64,000 bases of DNA from Diphasiastrum complanatum (GCA_029204225.1 MU832259.1:16514-80513), one strand, 5' to 3'. Shown: positions 35,274 to 49,969, counted from the first letter of the stretch. Notes: generated from the letters alone by a model not told the origin. Translations and numbers: made by a program.

Positions 35274-36743
35274 CTTCTGGGTTTCAGTGTTCGGTAAAAG
35301 CGCCAGTTGTAAGGTCGCTTGAGACCTTTTAATTTGGCACACAGCCGAGGGTCGTATCCCGGGACGCCGGCGGTATGCCGTCGGGACCGTTCGGTCCGTG
35401 GCGCCAGCGGTATGCTGTCGGGACCATTTGGTCCAGGAAGTGGTTGTCTCCATATCTGTCGCGGCTTGTGGTTCGGAGTGTTCCTTGCATGAACGTGAAT
35501 GGGCTAAGCTCTCGGGGAACGGGCTCTAACCTGTCGGCTGAGTTGGACGGCTTGCTCGGGTGGAAGTTACCTGTTTATGGCTGTCCAGTCTGGCGTGGCG
35601 CCAGGTTGGCTTCCAGCGCTCGTGACGAAGCTTTCGGTTGGTTAAGTCTGATGTAAGTCAAACCACTTGCTTGGAATGGATGTTGCTCGTTTGTAAGGAA
35701 GCTTCGAGTTGGTTAAGTTTGATGTATGTCGGGCGACTTGCTAGGAGGAGAGTCACCCAAATCGGGACTCCCGATCTGGCACGGCGCCAGGTTGGATCTC
35801 AATGTTGGTTTCTGAACTTCCAGCTGCTTAAGTTTGATCGTTGTCGGCGAGATGGCTCCTTGTATGTCAAGTGGATTTGGACGGCAAGAGTTGAAGGCTG
35901 GGAAGCTAAGTCGTGGCTACCGGCTCCCTTTGGGATGCCTGCGCTACATGTGGTATAAGAGCCGACTGGCCCGTCAGCTATGTGGATGTCACGGGGATGG
36001 CCATTGTTTGGGGTTCATCGGGACGATCGTTGTGCAAGGTGCTGCCCACGGTGTAAGCACGGGTGCGTCCACGTTGGGGCTGAGCCTCCGACTTGTGGCG
36101 TGCCAGCTTCAATGTTAATAAAAAGTGGCCAGTAAATTGACTAATGTGCCAAGTAGCTCAAATGATTAGTTAATTTCTGGGAGACACCTTTACTTTAACC
36201 TGACATCTGATGAGGACATCAGATTTTATAAAGGTCGGGTGGATGTCGTAAAGTTACGCCTACAAGCTTTACTTCCGGCGCCGGCGGCGCCAACATTGTC
36301 CCCGGCGCCAGCAGCACCCCAGCCGCTCCCGGCGCCACTGCGACCAGAATACAGCCGGCGCCAAGTCCCTATGGCTGAAAATCTTTGATCGGTTTTAGCG
36401 AAGTCCAGAGAGCTCAGATCGATGTGCAATCGCCTCACACGATCTAGGCATGATTAAAGGAAGCTCAGTAAACTCTAGAGAGAGAGAAAACGTGCTTTTA
36501 CCAGCCTGGGTAGAGTACTTGGTATGAGGGGAGGTGGCGAATCCCACCAAAAGTATAGGGGAGTGCGGGTTGCGACTCAGGGCGAGCTCCAACCCAGTGT
36601 CAGCCTCCCTTGCTGGAATGTTGTCCTGGCACTTGCCTTGGCATGCCAGCGCCCCGGAGACTCGGGTCGGTCACACACTCGAAATGTAACCTTCTCAGAT
36701 TTATCAAATAAAGTGGCATTTTCCTCAAGCTGACTCTGATCAC
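35274..36743 (+). repeat. Unit 25 (G357, T42, AAA)
   Basis: 1470 bp, no A deletion. This breaks the six-unit periodicity, since unit 19 carries the deletion. Confidence 0.97.
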
Positions 36744-39681
36744 CTTCTGGGTTTCAGTGTTCGGTAAAAGCGCCAGTTGTAAGGTCGCTTGAGACCTTTT
36801 AATTTGGCACACAGCCGAGGGTCGTATCCCGGGACGCCGGCGGTATGCCGTCGGGACCGTTCGGTCCGTGGCGCCAGCGGTATGCTGTCGGGACCATTTG
36901 GTCCAGGAAGTGGTTGTCTCCATATCTGTCGCGGCTTGTGGTTCGGAGTGTTCCTTGCATGAACGTGAATGGGCTAAGCTCTCGGGGAACGGGCTCTAAC
37001 CTGTCGGCTGAGTTGGACGGCTTGCTCGGGTGGAAGTTACCTGTTTATGGCTGTCCAGTCTGGCGTGGCGCCAGGTTGGCTTCCAGCGCTCGTGACGAAG
37101 CTTTCGGTTGGTTAAGTCTGATGTAAGTCAAACCACTTGCTTGGAATGGATGTTGCTCGTTTGTAAGGAAGCTTCGAGTTGGTTAAGTTTGATGTATGTC
37201 GGGCGACTTGCTAGGAGGAGAGTCACCCAAATCGGGACTCCCGATCTGGCACGGCGCCAGGTTGGATCTCAATGTTGGTTTCTGAACTTCCAGCTGCTTA
37301 AGTTTGATCGTTGTCGGCGAGATGGCTCCTTGTATGTCAAGTGGATTTGGACGGCAAGAGTTGAAGGCTGGGAAGCTAAGTCGTGGCTACCGGCTCCCTT
37401 TGGGATGCCTGCGCTACATGTGGTATAAGAGCCGACTGGCCCGTCAGCTATGTGGATGTCACGGGGATGGCCATTGTTTGGGGTTCATCGGGACGATCGT
37501 TGTGCAAGGTGCTGCCCACGGTGTAAGCACGGGTGCGTCCACGTTGGGGCTGAGCCTCCGACTTGTGGCGTGCCAGCTTCAATGTTAATAAAAAGTGGCC
37601 AGTAAATTGACTAATGTGCCAAGTAGCTCAAATGATTAGTTAATTTCTGGGAGACACCTTTACTTTAACCTGACATCTGATGAGGACATCAGATTTTATA
37701 AAGGTCGGGTGGATGTCGTAAAGTTACGCCTACAAGCTTTACTTCCGGCGCCGGCGGCGCCAACATTGTCCCCGGCGCCAGCAGCACCCCAGCCGCTCCC
37801 GGCGCCACTGCGACCAGAATACAGCCGGCGCCAAGTCCCTATGGCTGAAAATCTTTGATCGGTTTTAGCGAAGTCCAGAGAGCTCAGATCGATGTGCAAT
37901 CGCCTCACACGATCTAGGCATGATTAAAGGAAGCTCAGTAAACTCTAGAGAGAGAGAAAACGTGCTTTTACCAGCCTGGGTAGAGTACTTGGTATGAGGG
38001 GAGGTGGCGAATCCCACCAAAAGTATAGGGGAGTGCGGGTTGCGACTCAGGGCGAGCTCCAACCCAGTGTCAGCCTCCCTTGCTGGAATGTTGTCCTGGC
38101 ACTTGCCTTGGCATGCCAGCGCCCCGGAGACTCGGGTCGGTCACACACTCGAAATGTAACCTTCTCAGATTTATCAATAAAGTGGCATTTTCCTCAAGCT
38201 GACTCTGATCACCTTCTGGGTTTCAGTGTTCGGTAAAAGCGCCAGTTGTAAGGTCGCTTGAGACCTTTTAATTTGGCACACAGCCGAGGGTCGTATCCCG
38301 GGACGCCGGCGGTATGCCGTCGGGACCGTTCGGTCCGTGGCGCCAGCGGTATGCTGTCGGGACCATTTGGTCCAGGAAGTGGTTGTCTCCATATCTGTCG
38401 CGGCTTGTGGTTCGGAGTGTTCCTTGCATGAACGTGAATGGGCTAAGCTCTCGGGGAACGGGCTCTAACCTGTCGGCTGAGTTGGACGGCTTGCTCGGGT
38501 GGAAGTTACCTGTTTATGGCTGTCCAGTCTGGCGTGGCGCCAGGTTGGCTTCCAGCGCTCGTGACGAAGCTTTCGGTTGGTTAAGTCTGATGTAAGTCAA
38601 ACCACTTGCTTGGAATGGATGTTGCTCGTTTGTAAGGAAGCTTCGAGTTGGTTAAGTTTGATGTATGTCGGGCGACTTGCTAGGAGGAGAGTCACCCAAA
38701 TCGGGACTCCCGATCTGGCACGGCGCCAGGTTGGATCTCAATGTTGGTTTCTGAACTTCCAGCTGCTTAAGTTTGATCGTTGTCGGCGAGATGGCTCCTT
38801 GTATGTCAAGTGGATTTGGACGGCAAGAGTTGAAGGCTGGGAAGCTAAGTCGTGGCTACCGGCTCCCTTTGGGATGCCTGCGCTACATGTGGTATAAGAG
38901 CCGACTGGCCCGTCAGCTATGTGGATGTCACGGGGATGGCCATTGTTTGGGGTTCATCGGGACGATCGTTGTGCAAGGTGCTGCCCACGGTGTAAGCACG
39001 GGTGCGTCCACGTTGGGGCTGAGCCTCCGACTTGTGGCGTGCCAGCTTCAATGTTAATAAAAAGTGGCCAGTAAATTGACTAATGTGCCAAGTAGCTCAA
39101 ATGATTAGTTAATTTCTGGGAGACACCTTTACTTTAACCTGACATCTGATGAGGACATCAGATTTTATAAAGGTCGGGTGGATGTCGTAAAGTTACGCCT
39201 ACAAGCTTTACTTCCGGCGCCGGCGGCGCCAACATTGTCCCCGGCGCCAGCAGCACCCCAGCCGCTCCCGGCGCCACTGCGACCAGAATACAGCCGGCGC
39301 CAAGTCCCTATGGCTGAAAATCTTTGATCGGTTTTAGCGAAGTCCAGAGAGCTCAGATCGATGTGCAATCGCCTCACACGATCTAGGCATGATTAAAGGA
39401 AGCTCAGTAAACTCTAGAGAGAGAGAAAACGTGCTTTTACCAGCCTGGGTAGAGTACTTGGTATGAGGGGAGGTGGCGAATCCCACCAAAAGTATAGGGG
39501 AGTGCGGGTTGCGACTCAGGGCGAGCTCCAACCCAGTGTCAGCCTCCCTTGCTGGAATGTTGTCCTGGCACTTGCCTTGGCATGCCAGCGCCCCGGAGAC
39601 TCGGGTCGGTCACACACTCGAAATGTAACCTTCTCAGATTTATCAATAAAGTGGCATTTTCCTCAAGCTGACTCTGATCAC
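36744..39681 (+). repeat. Units 26-27 (G357, T42, A deletion)
   Basis: Two 1469-bp units starting at 36744 and 38213. Confidence 0.97.
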
Positions 39682-42600
39682 CTTCTGGGTTTCAGTGTTC
39701 GGTAAAAGCGCCAGTTGTAAGGTCGCTTGAGACCTTTTAATTTGGCACACAGCCGAGGGTCGTATCCCGGGACGCCGGCGGTATGCCGTCGGGACCGTTC
39801 GGTCCGTGGCGCCAGCGGTATGCTGTCGGGACCATTTGGTCCAGGAAGTGGTTGTCTCCATATCTGTCGCGGCTTGTGGTTCGGAGTGTTCCTTGCATGA
39901 ACGTGAATGGGCTAAGCTCTCGGGGAACGGGCTCTAACCTGTCGGCTGAGTTGGACGGCTTGCTCGGGTGGAAGTTACCTGTTTATGGCTGTCCAGTCTG
40001 GCGTGGCGCCAGGTTGGCTTCCAGCGCTCGTGACGAAGCTTTCGGTTGGTTAAGTCTGATGTAAGTCAAACCACTTGCTTGGAATGGATGTTGCTCGTTT
40101 GTAAGGAAGCTTCGAGTTGGTTAAGTTTGATGTATGTCGGGCGACTTGCTAGGAGGAGAGTCACCCAAATCGGGACTCCCGATCTGGCACGGCGCCAGGT
40201 TGGATCTCAATGTTGGTTTCTGAACTTCCAGCTGCTTAAGTTTGATCGTTGTCGGCGAGATGGCTCCTTGTATGTCAAGTGGATTTGGACGGCAAGAGTT
40301 GAAGGCTGGGAAGCTAAGTCGTGGCTACCGGCTCCCTTTGGGATGCCTGCGCTACATGTGGTATAAGAGCCGACTGGCCCGTCAGCTATGTGGATGTCAC
40401 GGGGATGGCCATTGTTTGGGGTTCATCGGGACGATCGTTGTGCAAGGTGCTGCCCACGGTGTAAGCACGGGTGCGTCCACGTTGGGGCTGAGCCTCCGAC
40501 TTGTGGCGTGCCAGCTTCAATGTTAATAAAAAGTGGCCAGTAAATTGACTAATGTGCCAAGTAGCTCAAATGATTAGTTAATTTCTGGGAGACACCTTTA
40601 CTTTAACCTGACATCTGATGAGGACATCAGATTTTATAAAGGTCGGGTGGATGTCGTAAAGTTACGCCTACAAGCTTTACTTCCGGCGCCGGCGGCGCCA
40701 ACATTGTCCCCGGCGCCAGCAGCACCCCAGCCGCTCCCGGCGCCACTGCGACCAGAATACAGCCGGCGCCAAGTCCCTATGGCTGAAAATCTTTGATCGG
40801 TTTTAGCGAAGTCCAGAGAGCTCAGATCGATGTGCAATCGCCTCACACGATCTAGGCATGATTAAAGGAAGCTCAGTAAACTCTAGAGAGAGAGAAAACG
40901 TGCTTTTACCAGCCTGGGTAGAGTACTTGGTATGAGGGGAGGTGGCGAATCCCACCAAAAGTATAGGGGAGTGCGGGTTGCGACTCAGGGCGAGCTCCAA
41001 CCCAGTGTCAGCCTCCCTTGCTGGAATGTTGTCCTGGCACTTGCCTTGGCATGCCAGCGCCCCGGAGACTCGGGTCGGTCACACACTCGAAATGTAACCT
41101 TCTCAGATTTATCAAATAAAGTGGCATTTTCCTCAAGCTGACTCTGATCACCTTCTGGGTTTCAGTGTTCGGTAAAAGCGCCAGTTGTAAGGTCGCTTGA
41201 GACCTTTTAATTTGGCACACAGCCGAGGGTCGTATCCCGGGACGCCGGCGGTATGCCGTCGGGACCGTTCGGTCCGTGGCGCCAGCGGTATGCTGTCGGG
41301 ACCATTTGGTCCAGGAAGTGGTTGTCTCCATATCTGTCGCGGCTTGTGGTTCGGAGTGTTCCTTGCATGAACGTGAATGGGCTAAGCTCTCGGGGAACGG
41401 GCTCTAACCTGTCGGCTGAGTTGGACGGCTTGCTCGGGTGGAAGTTACCTGTTTATGGCTGTCCAGTCTGGCGTGGCGCCAGGTTGGCTTCCAGCGCTCG
41501 TGACGAAGCTTTCGGTTGGTTAAGTCTGATGTAAGTCAAACCACTTGCTTGGAATGGATGTTGCTCGTTTGTAAGGAAGCTTCGAGTTGGTTAAGTTTGA
41601 TGTATGTCGGGCGACTTGCTAGGAGGAGAGTCACCCAAATCGGGACTCCCGATCTGGCACGGCGCCAGGTTGGATCTCAATGTTGGTTTCTGAACTTCCA
41701 GCTGCTTAAGTTTGATCGTTGTCGGCGAGATGGCTCCTTGTATGTCAAGTGGATTTGGACGGCAAGAGTTGAAGGCTGGGAAGCTAAGTCGTGGCTACCG
41801 GCTCCCTTTGGGATGCCTGCGCTACATGTGGTATAAGAGCCGACTGGCCCGTCAGCTATGTGGATGTCACGGGGATGGCCATTGTTTGGGGTTCATCGGG
41901 ACGATCGTTGTGCAAGGTGCTGCCCACGGTGTAAGCACGGGTGCGTCCACGTTGGGGCTGAGCCTCCGACTTGTGGCGTGCCAGCTTCAATGTTAATAAA
42001 AAGTGGCCAGTAAATTGACTAATGTGCCAAGTAGCTCAAATGATTAGTTAATTTCTGGGAGACACCTTTACTTTAACCTGACATCTGATGAGGACATCAG
42101 ATTTTATAAAGGTCGGGTGGATGTCGTAAAGTTACGCCTACAAGCTTTACTTCCGGCGCCGGCGGCGCCAACATTGTCCCCGGCGCCAGCAGCACCCCAG
42201 CCGCTCCCGGCGCCACTGCGACCAGAATACAGCCGGCGCCAAGTCCCTATGGCTGAAAATCTTTGATCGGTTTTAGCGAAGTCCAGAGAGCTCAGATCGA
42301 TGTGCAATCGCCTCACACGATCTAGGCATGATTAAAGGAAGCTCAGTAAACTCTAGAGAGAGAGAAAACGTGCTTTTACCAGCCTGGGTAGAGTACTTGG
42401 TATGAGGGGAGGTGGCGAATCCCACCAAAAGTATAGGGGAGTGCGGGTTGCGACTCAGGGCGAGCTCCAACCCAGTGTCAGCCTCCCTTGCTGGAATGTT
42501 GTCCTGGCACTTGCCTTGGCATGCCAGCGCCCCGGAGACTCGGGTCGGTCACACACTCGAAATGTAACCTTCTCAGATTTATCAAATAAAGTGGCATTTT

Positions 42601-44091
42601 CCTCAAGCTGACTCTGATCACCTTCTGGGTTTCAGTGTTCGGTAAAAGCGCCAGTTGTAAGGTCGCTTGAGACCTTTTAATTTGGCACACAGCCGAGGGT
42701 CGTATCCCGGGACGCCGGCGGTATGCCGTCGGGACCGTTCGGTCCGTGGCGCCAGCGGTATGCTGTCGGGACCATTTGGTCCAGGAAGTGGTTGTCTCCA
42801 TATCTGTCGCGGCTTGTGGTTCGGAGTGTTCCTTGCATGAACGTGAATGGGCTAAGCTCTCGGGGAACGGGCTCTAACCTGTCGGCTGAGTTGGACGGCT
42901 TGCTCGGGTGGAAGTTACCTGTTTATGGCTGTCCAGTCTGGCGTGGCGCCAGGTTGGCTTCCAGCGCTCGTGACGAAGCTTTCGGTTGGTTAAGTCTGAT
43001 GTAAGTCAAACCACTTGCTTGGAATGGATGTTGCTCGTTTGTAAGGAAGCTTCGAGTTGGTTAAGTTTGATGTATGTCGGGCGACTTGCTAGGAGGAGAG
43101 TCACCCAAATCGGGACTCCCGATCTGGCACGGCGCCAGGTTGGATCTCAATGTTGGTTTCTGAACTTCCAGCTGCTTAAGTTTGATCGTTGTCGGCGAGA
43201 TGGCTCCTTGTATGTCAAGTGGATTTGGACGGCAAGAGTTGAAGGCTGGGAAGCTAAGTCGTGGCTACCGGCTCCCTTTGGGATGCCTGCGCTACATGTG
43301 GTATAAGAGCCGACTGGCCCGTCAGCTATGTGGATGTCACGGGGATGGCCATTGTTTGGGGTTCATCGGGACGATCGTTGTGCAAGGTGCTGCCCACGGT
43401 GTAAGCACGGGTGCGTCCACGTTGGGGCTGAGCCTCCGACTTGTGGCGTGCCAGCTTCAATGTTAATAAAAAGTGGCCAGTAAATTGACTAATGTGCCAA
43501 GTAGCTCAAATGATTAGTTAATTTCTGGGAGACACCTTTACTTTAACCTGACATCTGATGAGGACATCAGATTTTATAAAGGTCGGGTGGATGTCGTAAA
43601 GTTACGCCTACAAGCTTTACTTCCGGCGCCGGCGGCGCCAACATTGTCCCCGGCGCCAGCAGCACCCCAGCCGCTCCCGGCGCCACTGCGACCAGAATAC
43701 AGCCGGCGCCAAGTCCCTATGGCTGAAAATCTTTGATCGGTTTTAGCGAAGTCCAGAGAGCTCAGATCGATGTGCAATCGCCTCACACGATCTAGGCATG
43801 ATTAAAGGAAGCTCAGTAAACTCTAGAGAGAGAGAAAACGTGCTTTTACCAGCCTGGGTAGAGTACTTGGTATGAGGGGAGGTGGCGAATCCCACCAAAA
43901 GTATAGGGGAGTGCGGGTTGCGACTCAGGGCGAGCTCCAACCCAGTGTCAGCCTCCCTTGCTGGAATGTTGTCCTGGCACTTGCCTTGGCATGCCAGCGC
44001 CCCGGAGACTCGGGTCGGTCACACACTCGAAATGTAACCTTCTCAGATTTATCAAATAAAGTGGCATTTTCCTCAAGCTGACTCTGATCAC
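39682..44091 (+). repeat. Units 28-30 (G357, T42, AAA)
   Basis: Three 1470-bp units starting at 39682, 41152 and 42622. This is the longest run without the A deletion right of unit 13. Confidence 0.97.
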
Positions 44092-45561
44092 CTTCTGGGT
44101 TTCAGTGTTCGGTAAAAGCGCCAGTTGTAAGGTCGCTTGAGACCTTTTAATTTGGCACACAGCCGAGGGTCGTATCCCGGGACGCCGGCGGTATGCCGTC
44201 GGGACCGTTCGGTCCGTGGCGCCAGCGGTATGCTGTCGGGACCATTTGGTCCAGGAAGTGGTTGTCTCCATATCTGTCGCGGCTTGTGGTTCGGAGTGTT
44301 CCTTGCATGAACGTGAATGGGCTAAGCTCTCGGGGAACGGGCTCTAACCTGTCGGCTGAGTTGGACGGCTTGCTCGGGTGGAAGTTACCTGTTTATGGCT
44401 GTCCAGTCTGGCGTGGCGCCAGGTTGGCTTCCAGCGCTCGTGACGAATCTTTCGGTTGGTTAAGTCTGATGTAAGTCAAACCACTTGCTTGGAATGGATG
44501 TTGCTCGTTTGTAAGGAAGCTTCGAGTTGGTTAAGTTTGATGTATGTCGGGCGACTTGCTAGGAGGAGAGTCACCCAAATCGGGACTCCCGATCTGGCAC
44601 GGCGCCAGGTTGGATCTCAATGTTGGTTTCTGAACTTCCAGCTGCTTAAGTTTGATCGTTGTCGGCGAGATGGCTCCTTGTATGTCAAGTGGATTTGGAC
44701 GGCAAGAGTTGAAGGCTGGGAAGCTAAGTCGTGGCTACCGGCTCCCTTTGGGATGCCTGCGCTACATGTGGTATAAGAGCCGACTGGCCCGTCAGCTATG
44801 TGGATGTCACGGGGATGGCCATTGTTTGGGGTTCATCGGGACGATCGTTGTGCAAGGTGCTGCCCACGGTGTAAGCACGGGTGCGTCCACGTTGGGGCTG
44901 AGCCTCCGACTTGTGGCGTGCCAGCTTCAATGTTAATAAAAAGTGGCCAGTAAATTGACTAATGTGCCAAGTAGCTCAAATGATTAGTTAATTTCTGGGA
45001 GACACCTTTACTTTAACCTGACATCTGATGAGGACATCAGATTTTATAAAGGTCGGGTGGATGTCGTAAAGTTACGCCTACAAGCTTTACTTCCGGCGCC
45101 GGCGGCGCCAACATTGTCCCCGGCGCCAGCAGCACCCCAGCCGCTCCCGGCGCCACTGCGACCAGAATACAGCCGGCGCCAAGTCCCTATGGCTGAAAAT
45201 CTTTGATCGGTTTTAGCGAAGTCCAGAGAGCTCAGATCGATGTGCAATCGCCTCACACGATCTAGGCATGATTAAAGGAAGCTCAGTAAACTCTAGAGAG
45301 AGAGAAAACGTGCTTTTACCAGCCTGGGTAGAGTACTTGGTATGAGGGGAGGTGGCGAATCCCACCAAAAGTATAGGGGAGTGCGGGTTGCGACTCAGGG
45401 CGAGCTCCAACCCAGTGTCAGCCTCCCTTGCTGGAATGTTGTCCTGGCACTTGCCTTGGCATGCCAGCGCCCCGGAGACTCGGGTCGGTCACACACTCGA
45501 AATGTAACCTTCTCAGATTTATCAAATAAAGTGGCATTTTCCTCAAGCTGACTCTGATCAC
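44092..45561 (+). repeat. Unit 31, isolated T357 unit far from the left domain
   Basis: Reads GACGAATCTTTCGG at 44442-44455, the left-domain state, 20 units from the nearest other T357 unit. It is also T42 and AAA, the full left haplotype, so a whole unit or a large tract of left-domain type seems to sit here. Confidence 0.97.
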
Positions 45562-47030
45562 CTTCTGGGTTTCAGTGTTCGGTAAAAGCGCCAGTTGTAA
45601 GGTCGCTTGAGACCTTTTAATTTGGCACACAGCCGAGGGTCGTATCCCGGGACGCCGGCGGTATGCCGTCGGGACCGTTCGGTCCGTGGCGCCAGCGGTA
45701 TGCTGTCGGGACCATTTGGTCCAGGAAGTGGTTGTCTCCATATCTGTCGCGGCTTGTGGTTCGGAGTGTTCCTTGCATGAACGTGAATGGGCTAAGCTCT
45801 CGGGGAACGGGCTCTAACCTGTCGGCTGAGTTGGACGGCTTGCTCGGGTGGAAGTTACCTGTTTATGGCTGTCCAGTCTGGCGTGGCGCCAGGTTGGCTT
45901 CCAGCGCTCGTGACGAAGCTTTCGGTTGGTTAAGTCTGATGTAAGTCAAACCACTTGCTTGGAATGGATGTTGCTCGTTTGTAAGGAAGCTTCGAGTTGG
46001 TTAAGTTTGATGTATGTCGGGCGACTTGCTAGGAGGAGAGTCACCCAAATCGGGACTCCCGATCTGGCACGGCGCCAGGTTGGATCTCAATGTTGGTTTC
46101 TGAACTTCCAGCTGCTTAAGTTTGATCGTTGTCGGCGAGATGGCTCCTTGTATGTCAAGTGGATTTGGACGGCAAGAGTTGAAGGCTGGGAAGCTAAGTC
46201 GTGGCTACCGGCTCCCTTTGGGATGCCTGCGCTACATGTGGTATAAGAGCCGACTGGCCCGTCAGCTATGTGGATGTCACGGGGATGGCCATTGTTTGGG
46301 GTTCATCGGGACGATCGTTGTGCAAGGTGCTGCCCACGGTGTAAGCACGGGTGCGTCCACGTTGGGGCTGAGCCTCCGACTTGTGGCGTGCCAGCTTCAA
46401 TGTTAATAAAAAGTGGCCAGTAAATTGACTAATGTGCCAAGTAGCTCAAATGATTAGTTAATTTCTGGGAGACACCTTTACTTTAACCTGACATCTGATG
46501 AGGACATCAGATTTTATAAAGGTCGGGTGGATGTCGTAAAGTTACGCCTACAAGCTTTACTTCCGGCGCCGGCGGCGCCAACATTGTCCCCGGCGCCAGC
46601 AGCACCCCAGCCGCTCCCGGCGCCACTGCGACCAGAATACAGCCGGCGCCAAGTCCCTATGGCTGAAAATCTTTGATCGGTTTTAGCGAAGTCCAGAGAG
46701 CTCAGATCGATGTGCAATCGCCTCACACGATCTAGGCATGATTAAAGGAAGCTCAGTAAACTCTAGAGAGAGAGAAAACGTGCTTTTACCAGCCTGGGTA
46801 GAGTACTTGGTATGAGGGGAGGTGGCGAATCCCACCAAAAGTATAGGGGAGTGCGGGTTGCGACTCAGGGCGAGCTCCAACCCAGTGTCAGCCTCCCTTG
46901 CTGGAATGTTGTCCTGGCACTTGCCTTGGCATGCCAGCGCCCCGGAGACTCGGGTCGGTCACACACTCGAAATGTAACCTTCTCAGATTTATCAATAAAG
47001 TGGCATTTTCCTCAAGCTGACTCTGATCAC
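45562..47030 (+). repeat. Unit 32 (G357, T42, A deletion)
   Basis: 1469 bp. Returns to the common middle-domain type right after unit 31. Confidence 0.97.
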
Positions 47031-48500
47031 CTTCTGGGTTTCAGTGTTCGGTAAAAGCGCCAGTTGTAAGGTCGCTTGAGACCTTTTAATTTGGCACACA
47101 GCCGAGGGTCGTATCCCGGGACGCCGGCGGTATGCCGTCGGGACCGTTCGGTCCGTGGCGCCAGCGGTATGCTGTCGGGACCATTTGGTCCAGGAAGTGG
47201 TTGTCTCCATATCTGTCGCGGCTTGTGGTTCGGAGTGTTCCTTGCATGAACGTGAATGGGCTAAGCTCTCGGGGAACGGGCTCTAACCTGTCGGCTGAGT
47301 TGGACGGCTTGCTCGGGTGGAAGTTACCTGTTTATGGCTGTCCAGTCTGGCGTGGCGCCAGGTTGGCTTCCAGCGCTCGTGACGAAGCTTTCGGTTGGTT
47401 AAGTCTGATGTAAGTCAAACCACTTGCTTGGAATGGATGTTGCTCGTTTGTAAGGAAGCTTCGAGTTGGTTAAGTTTGATGTATGTCGGGCGACTTGCTA
47501 GGAGGAGAGTCACCCAAATCGGGACTCCCGATCTGGCACGGCGCCAGGTTGGATCTCAATGTTGGTTTCTGAACTTCCAGCTGCTTAAGTTTGATCGTTG
47601 TCGGCGAGATGGCTCCTTGTATGTCAAGTGGATTTGGACGGCAAGAGTTGAAGGCTGGGAAGCTAAGTCGTGGCTACCGGCTCCCTTTGGGATGCCTGCG
47701 CTACATGTGGTATAAGAGCCGACTGGCCCGTCAGCTATGTGGATGTCACGGGGATGGCCATTGTTTGGGGTTCATCGGGACGATCGTTGTGCAAGGTGCT
47801 GCCCACGGTGTAAGCACGGGTGCGTCCACGTTGGGGCTGAGCCTCCGACTTGTGGCGTGCCAGCTTCAATGTTAATAAAAAGTGGCCAGTAAATTGACTA
47901 ATGTGCCAAGTAGCTCAAATGATTAGTTAATTTCTGGGAGACACCTTTACTTTAACCTGACATCTGATGAGGACATCAGATTTTATAAAGGTCGGGTGGA
48001 TGTCGTAAAGTTACGCCTACAAGCTTTACTTCCGGCGCCGGCGGCGCCAACATTGTCCCCGGCGCCAGCAGCACCCCAGCCGCTCCCGGCGCCACTGCGA
48101 CCAGAATACAGCCGGCGCCAAGTCCCTATGGCTGAAAATCTTTGATCGGTTTTAGCGAAGTCCAGAGAGCTCAGATCGATGTGCAATCGCCTCACACGAT
48201 CTAGGCATGATTAAAGGAAGCTCAGTAAACTCTAGAGAGAGAGAAAACGTGCTTTTACCAGCCTGGGTAGAGTACTTGGTATGAGGGGAGGTGGCGAATC
48301 CCACCAAAAGTATAGGGGAGTGCGGGTTGCGACTCAGGGCGAGCTCCAACCCAGTGTCAGCCTCCCTTGCTGGAATGTTGTCCTGGCACTTGCCTTGGCA
48401 TGCCAGCGCCCCGGAGACTCGGGTCGGTCACACACTCGAAATGTAACCTTCTCAGATTTATCAAATAAAGTGGCATTTTCCTCAAGCTGACTCTGATCAC
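47031..48500 (+). repeat. Unit 33, last unit with AAA
   Basis: G357, T42, 1470 bp. Every later unit whose right end is in the window carries the A deletion. Confidence 0.97.
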
Positions 48501-49969
48501 CTTCTGGGTTTCAGTGTTCGGTAAAAGCGCCAGTTGTAAGGTCGCTTGAGACCTTTTAATTTGGCACACAGCCGAGGGTCGTATCCCGGGACGCCGGCGG
48601 TATGCCGTCGGGACCGTTCGGTCCGTGGCGCCAGCGGTATGCTGTCGGGACCATTTGGTCCAGGAAGTGGTTGTCTCCATATCTGTCGCGGCTTGTGGTT
48701 CGGAGTGTTCCTTGCATGAACGTGAATGGGCTAAGCTCTCGGGGAACGGGCTCTAACCTGTCGGCTGAGTTGGACGGCTTGCTCGGGTGGAAGTTACCTG
48801 TTTATGGCTGTCCAGTCTGGCGTGGCGCCAGGTTGGCTTCCAGCGCTCGTGACGAAGCTTTCGGTTGGTTAAGTCTGATGTAAGTCAAACCACTTGCTTG
48901 GAATGGATGTTGCTCGTTTGTAAGGAAGCTTCGAGTTGGTTAAGTTTGATGTATGTCGGGCGACTTGCTAGGAGGAGAGTCACCCAAATCGGGACTCCCG
49001 ATCTGGCACGGCGCCAGGTTGGATCTCAATGTTGGTTTCTGAACTTCCAGCTGCTTAAGTTTGATCGTTGTCGGCGAGATGGCTCCTTGTATGTCAAGTG
49101 GATTTGGACGGCAAGAGTTGAAGGCTGGGAAGCTAAGTCGTGGCTACCGGCTCCCTTTGGGATGCCTGCGCTACATGTGGTATAAGAGCCGACTGGCCCG
49201 TCAGCTATGTGGATGTCACGGGGATGGCCATTGTTTGGGGTTCATCGGGACGATCGTTGTGCAAGGTGCTGCCCACGGTGTAAGCACGGGTGCGTCCACG
49301 TTGGGGCTGAGCCTCCGACTTGTGGCGTGCCAGCTTCAATGTTAATAAAAAGTGGCCAGTAAATTGACTAATGTGCCAAGTAGCTCAAATGATTAGTTAA
49401 TTTCTGGGAGACACCTTTACTTTAACCTGACATCTGATGAGGACATCAGATTTTATAAAGGTCGGGTGGATGTCGTAAAGTTACGCCTACAAGCTTTACT
49501 TCCGGCGCCGGCGGCGCCAACATTGTCCCCGGCGCCAGCAGCACCCCAGCCGCTCCCGGCGCCACTGCGACCAGAATACAGCCGGCGCCAAGTCCCTATG
49601 GCTGAAAATCTTTGATCGGTTTTAGCGAAGTCCAGAGAGCTCAGATCGATGTGCAATCGCCTCACACGATCTAGGCATGATTAAAGGAAGCTCAGTAAAC
49701 TCTAGAGAGAGAGAAAACGTGCTTTTACCAGCCTGGGTAGAGTACTTGGTATGAGGGGAGGTGGCGAATCCCACCAAAAGTATAGGGGAGTGCGGGTTGC
49801 GACTCAGGGCGAGCTCCAACCCAGTGTCAGCCTCCCTTGCTGGAATGTTGTCCTGGCACTTGCCTTGGCATGCCAGCGCCCCGGAGACTCGGGTCGGTCA
49901 CACACTCGAAATGTAACCTTCTCAGATTTATCAATAAAGTGGCATTTTCCTCAAGCTGACTCTGATCAC
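48501..49969 (+). repeat. Unit 34, last T42 unit
   Basis: G357, T42, A deletion, 1469 bp. It marks the edge of the right domain, since all later units start with C42. Confidence 0.97.
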
